Assembly: GCA_948934525.1 (NCBI GenBank)
Contig: CAQZSK010000001.1
Coordinates: 365,737-429,736, forward strand
Source: an uncultured Clostridia bacterium
GTDB taxonomy: Bacteria; Bacillota; Clostridia; TANB77; CAG-508
Direction of reading: 5' to 3'
DNA: 64,000 bases
The notes beneath the pieces were generated by a model. The model had not been told where the DNA came from and ran no database searches. It was given only the letters and a program-made list of their open reading frames with translations. A program made the position numbers and the translations under genes. Below, one piece after another: positions 44,793 through 50,697 of the stretch; the stretch's first letter is position 1; each line of letters begins with the position of its first letter.

Positions 44793-45858
44793 ATGTTTCA
44801 AAAATTAGAAGAAGTAGAAAAGCGCTATGAAGAAGTAACTCAAAAGATTAGTGACCCAGAAGTAATTAGTAGACAAGAAGAATGGAAAGCTTTAATGAAG
44901 GAACATGCAGAAATAGAACCAGTTGTATTAAAATATAGAGAATATAAAAAAGCAAATCAAGCAATAGATGATGCAAAAGCTTTATTAAATGACCCAGAAA
45001 TGAAAGAATTAGCAGAGTTAGATATAGAGGAAAATAAAGAAAAGTTACCAAAATTAGAAGAAGAAATCAAAATTTTATTAATTCCAAAAGATCCAAATGA
45101 TGACAAAAACGTTATTTGTGAAATTCGTGGAGGAGCAGGACGGAGAAGAAGCAGCTTTATTTGCAGGAACCTTATTTAGAATGTATTCTATGTATGCAGA
45201 AAAGAAACATTGGAAATTAGAAGTGTTAAACGAAAATGAAACAGGACTTGGTGGATATAAAGAAATTTCTTTCATGATTACAGGAAAAGGAGCCTATAGT
45301 AGATTGAAATTTGAAAGTGGTGTTCACCGTGTACAAAGAGTACCAGACACAGAGGCAAGTGGCAGAATCCATACTTCAACTGCAACAGTAGTAGTATTAC
45401 CAGAAGTAGAAGACGTAGAAATTGAAATCAATCCAGCAGATATTAAAATGGAAGTATTTAGAGCATCAGGAGCAGGTGGACAACATATTAATAAAACTTC
45501 ATCAGCAGTACGTTTAATTCATATTCCAACAGGAATGGTAGCAGAATGTCAAACAGAAAGATCACAGTTCCAAAATAGAGATTATGCAATGAGAATGTTA
45601 CGTTCTAGACTATATGACCAAGAAAAAGAAAAACAAGATACCGAAGTAGCCAATGCTAGAAAAAGCCAAGTAGGAAGTGGAGATAGAAGTGAAAAGATTA
45701 GAACATATAACTATCCACAAGGCCGTATTACAGACCATAGAATTGGTTTGTCTATCTACCAAATGGAGAATTTTTTAAATGGGGATATAGATGAAATGGT
45801 AGATAGCTTAATTACTGCAGATACAGCAGAAAAGCTAAAAGGAAATGAAGACGAATAA
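44793..45858 (+). CDS. prfA: Peptide chain release factor 1 (RF1), with +1 frame break at CGG (45141)
   Basis: Residues 1-116 end at GCA GGA. The next in-frame codon is CGG (45141-45143) and the frame closes at 45179. Skipping the C gives GGA GAA GAA GCA GCT, the conserved GGEEAALFA, and continues through the stop-recognition region VPDTEASGRIHTSTAT and the catalytic GGQ (SGAGGQHINKTSSAVR) to 354 residues, normal for RF1. RF1 releases peptides at UAA/UAG and is essential in nearly all bacteria. The related gene prfB is the classic case of +1 frameshifting, but its UGA-based signal is not present here. Confidence 0.94.
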
Positions 45859-45866
45859 GAAATGAA

Positions 45867-45897
45867 AAAGATTTTACTTTTTTAGTAAAATCTTTTT
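45867..45897 (+). terminator. Terminator after prfA
   Basis: AAAGATTTTACT and AGTAAAATCTTT with a 5-base T-rich loop, then T4. Confidence 0.8.
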
Positions 45898-45955
45898 TCA
45901 TATCTGTAATATTTAAAATTCATTTTACACTAATAAAATGAAAGGAGGAAAGGTT

Positions 45956-46450
45956 ATGCAGGATATGGATCAAATCTATAGGAAATATTCAGAAGTAGTA
46001 TATAAATATATATTCTGTTTAACACAAAATGAAGAAATATCGGAAGAGATTGTACAAGAGACATTTTTAGTGGCTGTAAAAAATATTAAACAATTTAGAG
46101 GAAATTGCAAAATAACTACTTGGCTATGTCAAATTGCAAAGTTTATTTGGTATAAAGAGATAAGGAAAAAGCATAAAGAGATACCATTAGAACAAATAGA
46201 AAATACTATTTTGATAGAAAATTCTATGGAAGACAATGTTTATGAGAATGAAGAAAAAATGATATTACTAAAAGAAATACAAAAATTGGATGAAGAAACC
46301 AAAAATGTAATGTATTTAAGAATTCTTGGAAATTTAGAATATAATGAAATTGCAGATATTATGAATAAAACGCCCAATTGGGCAAGAGTAACCTTTTTTC
46401 GAGGAAAAGAAAAAATAAAGGAGAGAAAACAAAATGAAAAAAGAATGTGA
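45956..46450 (+). CDS. ECF-type RNA polymerase sigma factor (first of two)
   Basis: The start at ATG 45956 follows AAAGGAGG; 164 residues. It has a sigma region 2 (YRKYSEVVYKYIFCLTQNEEISEEIVQETFLVA, about residues 6-38), WLCQIAKFIWY, and a region 4 helix-turn-helix (LGNLEYNEIADIMNKTPNWARVTFFRGKEKI, about 120-150). It directs RNA polymerase to stress or envelope promoters. The stop region overlaps the anti-sigma start by 17 bases, a coupled pair. It is clearly paralogous to 47132. Confidence 0.92.
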   Translation: MQDMDQIYRKYSEVVYKYIFCLTQNEEISEEIVQETFLVAVKNIKQFRGNCKITTWLCQIAKFIWYKEIRKKHKEIPLEQIENTILIENSMEDNVYENEEKMILLKEIQKLDEETKNVMYLRILGNLEYNEIADIMNKTPNWARVTFFRGKEKIKERKQNEKRM

Positions 46451-47072
46451 GATTGCACAAGACCTGTTATTTTGCTATTATGATGGAATAGCAAGTAATA
46501 GTTCAAAAGAATTAGTAGAAAACCATTTACAAATTTGTGAAGATTGTAGACAAGCTTTAATGGATATGAAAAAAGATAAAAATAAGCAAGATAGTCAGCA
46601 AGAAATTGATTATTTAGGAAAAATCAATCAAAAAATGAAGAGAAAGACAATCATAACCATAATAAGTCTAACAATTTTAACAATTTTTGTAATAGGTAAT
46701 TTATACATATTATTTAGTTTTTATCAAAATGGATATCAAATTACGATTACATTAAAAGATGAGATATCTCAGGAGCAATTGGCAAATATAAAACAATTAT
46801 TAGTTATGCAATGTGGTGAAGACAAAATAAGCTACTGCTCAAAAGAAGAAGCTTTAAATCAAGTAAAGGAGAAATTTAAAGGCAAAGAGGGCTTAATGAA
46901 TTCTTATGCACAAGAAAATCCTTTTAAAGCAACGATAACCATAAAAGTAAAAGAGAAAGAAGAAAAAGAAATATTAAAATTACTAGAAAACCTAGAAGGA
47001 ATTGGAAATATTACCACGAATACAGCAGATAACCCATATTTATGTTTTGTTAGCAATATGTTAAAAAATTAA
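46434..47072 (+). CDS. Anti-sigma factor: zinc-finger + TM + FtsX-like extracellular domain
   Basis: This 212-residue protein has an N-terminal anti-sigma zinc finger (C5...H..CEDC, residues 1-45), a membrane helix (about 73-96) and an outside domain (about 100-200). The outside domain has ITITLKDEISQEQLANIKQLL, then YCSKEEALNQVKEKFKG, then NPFKATITIKVKEKEE and a GIGNI ending, a pattern like the FtsX extracellular domain. FtsX ECD binds cell-wall hydrolase activators, so this fusion might sense wall hydrolases or septal state. The domain call is by pattern and should be checked. It is coupled to its sigma gene. Confidence 0.8.
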   Translation: MKKECEIAQDLLFCYYDGIASNSSKELVENHLQICEDCRQALMDMKKDKNKQDSQQEIDYLGKINQKMKRKTIITIISLTILTIFVIGNLYILFSFYQNGYQITITLKDEISQEQLANIKQLLVMQCGEDKISYCSKEEALNQVKEKFKGKEGLMNSYAQENPFKATITIKVKEKEEKEILKLLENLEGIGNITTNTADNPYLCFVSNMLKN

Positions 47073-47081
47073 GAGAAAATT

Positions 47082-47108
47082 TGTAACAAAATAGAAAGTC
47101 ATACATCA
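47082..47108 (+). promoter_or_regulatory. Possible ECF-type promoter
   Basis: TGTAAC (47082-47087), 16 bases, CATCA (47104-47108) resembles the AAC / CGTC-like pattern of ECF promoters, upstream of the second sigma gene. It may be autoregulated. Confidence 0.35.
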
Positions 47109-47131
47109 TATTACTAGAGGAGGTAAAAGTA

Positions 47132-47605
47132 ATGCAGGATATGGAGCAAATTTATAAAGAATATTTTGAAATAGTCCATAAATATTTATTCTGTTTAACT
47201 CGCAATAGCCATATCTCTGAGGAGCTAACGCAGGAAACCTTTTACCGAGCAATGAAAAAAATTGATACTTATAGAGGAGAATGTAAAATATCAGTATGGC
47301 TATGCCAAATCGCAAAAAATTTATGGTATGACTATTGTAGAAAAAATAAAAAAATTGCTAATGAAGATGAGATATTAGAGATTTCCTCAGAAGATGCCAC
47401 AGAAGAACAAGTGATAGCAAAAGAAGAAAAAATTTTACTGTATCAAAAAATGCAAAAGTTAGATAAAGAGGTAAGAGAGGTCATTTATTTACGCATTGCA
47501 GGAGAACTAAGTTTTAAGGAGATTGGAATTATCTTAAATAAAACAGAAAATTGGGCTAGAGTAACATTCTATCGAGGAAAGAATAGGTTGAAGGAGGTTG
47601 ATTAA
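47132..47605 (+). CDS. ECF-type RNA polymerase sigma factor (second of two)
   Basis: This 157-residue protein follows AGAGGAGG. It has region 2 (YKEYFEIVHKYLFCLTRNSHISEELTQETFYRA) and region 4 (AGELSFKEIGIILNKTENWARVTFYRG). It shares its start (MQDM.QIY) and most motifs with the sigma factor at 45956, so the two pairs arose by tandem duplication. Its stop is one base before the anti-sigma ATG. Confidence 0.92.
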   Translation: MQDMEQIYKEYFEIVHKYLFCLTRNSHISEELTQETFYRAMKKIDTYRGECKISVWLCQIAKNLWYDYCRKNKKIANEDEILEISSEDATEEQVIAKEEKILLYQKMQKLDKEVREVIYLRIAGELSFKEIGIILNKTENWARVTFYRGKNRLKEVD

Positions 47606-47606
47606 T

Positions 47607-48503
47607 ATGAATGAAAAGAAAGAATGTAAAATTGTTCAAGACTTATTACCAAACTATATTGAAAAGCTAACTAGTTTGCAGACAAACGAATACATAGAAG
47701 AACATATAGCAAACTGCAGTGAATGTAAAACAGTATTAGAAAATATGCAAAAAGAAATTCCTACAGATACGAAAGTAAACAATCAAAAAGAGGTTAAGTA
47801 TATTAAAAAGTTTAGAAATAGGATGAGAACATTAAGCTTAATTTTACTGGCTATTTTCTTCATCTTTGCAATAGTAACAATAAGAAAAGCAATCATTATT
47901 TCAGACTTATCTAAAAAAGCAGAAGAAACAATGAAAAGTACAAACTATCATAAAACCACCTATACCTATGGGATGGGAAGAGCTTATAGAACAGAAGAAT
48001 TTGTCTTAGGAGATAAGAAAAAAATAGTAACAACTATCTTATCAGAAGAAGGAACTATTGGCTGGCAAGAGTATCATAAAAAAATAACAGATATTGAAAC
48101 AAGATATAATACTTATCGAGAGACATTGGGCAAAAAAACTGCAACATTAAATTTAGTTAGTTATAATTGGCAAGAAAATGGAGAACATAATCCATTATAT
48201 ACAGAAAATATCATCCATTTAATAATAAATGCGATATTTGCTAATGTGCAAAAAAAATCATTAGATGATACAGAATGTTATTTGATTACCAACTTTAAAG
48301 GACTTTATACGTATAGATATGAAGGTGGAATGTATGTAAATAAAGAAAATGGACTTGTCATCAGTAGTATAGAAAGTGAAGTAGATAATGGACAAGGAAG
48401 TAAAACGAAATATTCTGGTTGTGAAGTAGAGTATGAATTTGGTACAGTAACCGAAAAAGACTTTATAGAACCAGATATTAGTGAATATGAAATAGAAAAA
48501 TAA
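47607..48503 (+). CDS. Anti-sigma factor with zinc finger and membrane anchor (second pair)
   Basis: The start at ATG 47607 follows AAGGAGG. An N-terminal zinc finger (C..., H..CSEC, about residues 5-43) is followed by one membrane helix (about 78-98) and an extracellular domain of about 200 residues with YHKTTYTYGMGRAYRTEEFVLGDKK, beta-rich and unlike the FtsX-like domain of the first pair. The two paralogous switches therefore have different sensors. The extracellular fold is unrecognised; lipoprotein-like or DUF4367-type beta domains are possible. Confidence 0.85.
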   Translation: MNEKKECKIVQDLLPNYIEKLTSLQTNEYIEEHIANCSECKTVLENMQKEIPTDTKVNNQKEVKYIKKFRNRMRTLSLILLAIFFIFAIVTIRKAIIISDLSKKAEETMKSTNYHKTTYTYGMGRAYRTEEFVLGDKKKIVTTILSEEGTIGWQEYHKKITDIETRYNTYRETLGKKTATLNLVSYNWQENGEHNPLYTENIIHLIINAIFANVQKKSLDDTECYLITNFKGLYTYRYEGGMYVNKENGLVISSIESEVDNGQGSKTKYSGCEVEYEFGTVTEKDFIEPDISEYEIEK

Positions 48504-48534
48504 AAAAGAAAATAAAACAAAAATAATGAATAAG

Positions 48535-48591
48535 AAAACTCCCTAAAAAATAAAATAGAAGAAAGCCATTCTATTTTAGAAAGGGAGTTTT
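48535..48591 (+). promoter_or_regulatory. Bipartite hairpin sequestering the ZIP ribosome site (or terminator)
   Basis: AAAACTCCCT (48535-48544) pairs with AGGGAGTTTT (48582-48591), and inside it AAAATAGAA pairs with TTCTATTTT. The 3' arm contains the only SD (GGGAG) of the ZIP gene, and the T-rich end resembles a terminator for the anti-sigma gene. It could act as a switch controlling the metal transporter or simply end the upstream unit. Confidence 0.6.
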
Positions 48592-48594
48592 ATT

Positions 48595-49339
48595 TTGGAT
48601 GAAATTATAAAAACTACATTAATAGGGTTATTTTTTGGTACTTTTGGAACCACAATAGGTGGTATTATTGGGATAAAATTCAAAAATACTTCTAACAAAT
48701 TTTTAAGTTTTATTTTAGCATTTGCATCAGGACTTATGATAGCAATAGTTTGCTTTGACTTACTACCAGAAGCGTTTGGATTAACAAATTTACCAATAGC
48801 TTTTTTAGGAATCATTCTAGGAATTGCGTTAATGTTTTTTTGCGATATAGCAGTAGATAGAAAATTTAGTGGTAGAACAAGATTTAAAGGAAATAAAAAT
48901 ACGTTATTAAAAACAGGTATTATTGTTAGTATAGGATTAGCGCTACATAATTTCCCAGAAGGATTGGCAATTGGTTCTGGGTTTGGAGCATCACTAAAAC
49001 TAGGTTTATCACTAGCAATTGCTATTTGTTTGCATGACATTCCAGAACGGTATTTCTATGGCAGTTCCAATGAAAAATGGGGGAATGAAGACAAGTAGAG
49101 TTATTTTTTATGTCGTACTATCAGGAATTACAACAGGAATAGGGGCCTTCTTTGGGGCATTAATTGGAGGAATTTCACAAAGTATTATTGCGATGTGTTT
49201 AGCGTTTGCAGGAGGTGCTATGATCTATATTGTATCAGGAGAACTAATTCCAGAAGCAAATAATTTATATCATGGTAGAATGACAGCATTAGGAAATATG
49301 TTAGGTTTATTAATTGGAATTTTTGCAATGTCAATATAG
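48595..49339 (+). CDS. ZIP-family metal transporter, with +1 frame break at CGG (49048)
   Basis: It starts at TTG after GGGAG. The first 151 codons give membrane segments with GTFGTTIGGIIG and the metal motif HNFPEGLAIG, ending at CAT GAC ATT CCA GAA. The next in-frame codon is CGG (49048-49050) and the frame closes at 49098. Skipping the C completes HDIPEGISMAVPM, the second metal-binding ZIP motif, and the remaining helices, total 247 residues. ZIP proteins import zinc, iron or manganese; the break interrupts the metal-binding motif itself. The substrate is not determined. Confidence 0.9.
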
Positions 49340-49342
49340 AAA

Positions 49343-49372
49343 CCTCCCTATGAGTAAAACCCATAGAGGAGG
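49343..49372. terminator. Weak hairpin between convergent genes
   Basis: CCTC.CTATG and CATAG.GAGG pair imperfectly between the ZIP gene and the minus-strand gene at 49390; no T run. Confidence 0.35.
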
Positions 49373-49389
49373 CAAGAACAGAGATATAC

Positions 49390-49668
49390 TTATAAAGGTT
49401 CAGCTAATTTTGCAAAAAAGTTAATTGTACGACAAAATTCCGCAAGGGAAAGGCTTCGTATGATAGGAGGTAATATCTCCTCTTCAGAAGGAGCCTTTAC
49501 AATGGAAACCTGAAGTTGGTAGGGAGTGCTTTCATGAGTTTTGAAACCTGCCAAAAGTAACTCTACCCTATCAACGATTTGCATAGGCATGGATGAGATG
49601 TCTAGGTCGAATAAAATCTGCCGAGGATCTACATAGGTGCACTGAGCGCGAATTCTGTAATGATCCAT
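49390..49668 (-). CDS. Hypothetical protein of foreign composition (92 aa)
   Basis: It follows AAAGGAACAG. The codon use is clearly GC-richer than its neighbours (CGC, GCG, GCT, CTT), and codon 16 is an in-frame CGG followed by CAG, read through without any frame change. The protein has a Tyr/Arg-rich N-terminus and an alternating hydrophobic C-terminal half (PIIRSLSLAEFCRTINFFAKL). The family is unknown. Composition and CGG use suggest recent transfer. Confidence 0.6.
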   Translation of the reverse strand: MDHYRIRAQCTYVDPRQILFDLDISSMPMQIVDRVELLLAGFKTHESTPYQLQVSIVKAPSEEEILPPIIRSLSLAEFCRTINFFAKLAEPL

Positions 49669-49690
49669 AATCTGTTCCTTTCTTTTTTAT

Positions 49691-49709
49691 GTGAGTATAA
49701 TATACTCAC
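49691..49709. promoter_or_regulatory. Palindromic operator candidate GTGAGTATA-A-TATACTCAC
   Basis: A perfect 9+1+9 palindrome lies between the divergent foreign-looking genes, just upstream of the 49390-49668 ribosome site, and overlaps a possible -10 (TATAAT/TATACT). Typical of a repressor-bound operator. The rest of the gap to 49915 holds only the promoter and leader listed next. Confidence 0.55.
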
Positions 49710-49792
49710 AAAATAGAATAGCAGTTAGCTATCAAGTAAGAGTATACCATAGGTAACATAAAAATGCAACTAAAACAGTACAATGAAAGAAG

Positions 49793-49821
49793 TTTACACA
49801 TTATGTAAAATATGATATAAT
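49793..49821 (+). promoter_or_regulatory. SigA promoter with leader for the 49916 gene
   Basis: TTTACA (49793-49798), 17 bases, TATAAT (49816-49821). The leader has AGGAGG, then a possible 13-codon TTG-started peptide (LYLFVKRQTAFSQ, stop TAA) and a TGTTTG/CAAACA hairpin followed by T5, an arrangement resembling attenuation. This is speculative. Confidence 0.5.
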
Positions 49822-49915
49822 TAGTTTTAGGAGGTAAATACTAATTGTATTTGTTTGTCAAAAGGCAAACAGCTTTTTCTCAATAACTCAAAATAAAAGA
49901 TGGAGGCTGTAAGGT

Positions 49916-50509
49916 ATGAAAAGAGTAATGGAAATTGTAGGACGGATTGTAAGATGGATTGTAGTACTAGGTACATTACTGGTGATTGCAATTGGGTTTG
50001 TTGAACTCAGAGAACGAATTATATGTCTTGATTCTCAACAAGTTTGGCAAGTATCTAAATTAGATGCTAAAATAGTTGATAGCAATACACGGGTAGGTCT
50101 ATTGATGAATGATATTGATAACTTTCGTAAGAAAATAGAAGAATTGGAACAAAGATGTGATGAATTAGAGGATTTAATTTATTCTGATGTTACGAGGTCT
50201 ACAATTACAGGAATCATAGACAGTAGCAAATTGGAAAAGGATGAGCTTTATCCAGAACGACACTTTGAAGGTAATATCACACTAAGCTGGGATAAGGTAC
50301 CTAATGCTTCAGGGTATCAAATTGAATTTAGCCATCAGCCAGAGACAGAAGAAACTGACAGCGCGTATTTTTATCGTACAGGCGCGTTTTATTCCAATGA
50401 TGAAGAGATTTCTCAGGGAATACAATTTCGTATTCGAGCATATGCATTGCAAGGAGACAAAAAGGTTTATGGGATATTTTCTGAGTGGAAGACAATAGAA
50501 ATTGAGTGA
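49916..50509 (+). CDS. Membrane-anchored coiled-coil + fibronectin-like protein of foreign composition
   Basis: This 197-residue protein has an N-terminal membrane helix (about 13-30), a coiled coil (about 50-90, MNDIDNFRKKIEELEQRCDELE) and a C-terminal fibronectin III-like domain (ITLSWDKVPNASGYQIEFS...FRIRAYA). Two in-frame CGG codons (GGA CGG ATT and ACA CGG GTA) are read as arginine without breaking the frame, unlike the five conserved genes. Base composition is higher in GC than flanks. Probably acquired together with 49390. Confidence 0.7.
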   Translation: MKRVMEIVGRIVRWIVVLGTLLVIAIGFVELRERIICLDSQQVWQVSKLDAKIVDSNTRVGLLMNDIDNFRKKIEELEQRCDELEDLIYSDVTRSTITGIIDSSKLEKDELYPERHFEGNITLSWDKVPNASGYQIEFSHQPETEETDSAYFYRTGAFYSNDEEISQGIQFRIRAYALQGDKKVYGIFSEWKTIEIE

Positions 50510-50555
50510 AATGGAGAAAAAGTTTAATGGTATTACTAATTAGAAATGCTATTGC

Positions 50556-50587
50556 AAAAATCCCAGTGATATTCACTGGGATTTTTT
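50556..50587 (+). terminator. Strong terminator
   Basis: AAAAATCCCAGTGA, loop TAT and TCACTGGGATTTTTT: a perfect 14-bp stem with T6. Confidence 0.85.
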
Positions 50588-50625
50588 GCGGGTTTACATA
50601 GAAACAAAAGTTTTAATAAAAAGCA

Positions 50626-50655
50626 TTGACTTTCTTGTTTTATTATAGATATAAT
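50626..50655 (+). promoter_or_regulatory. SigA-type promoter for pcrA
   Basis: TTGACT (50626-50631), 18 bases, TATAAT (50650-50655). Confidence 0.6.
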
Positions 50656-50697
50656 AAAAGTGTAACAAACATATCAAATACGAAAAGAGGAAAAGAA

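Noticed and set aside
45141..45143. Classic P-site slippage (prfB-like) as the cause of the frame breaks
   Set aside because: No CTT TGA-type slippery codon or internal SD is present, and the preceding codons (CCA, TCA, TCT, GGA, GAA) could not re-pair one base downstream.
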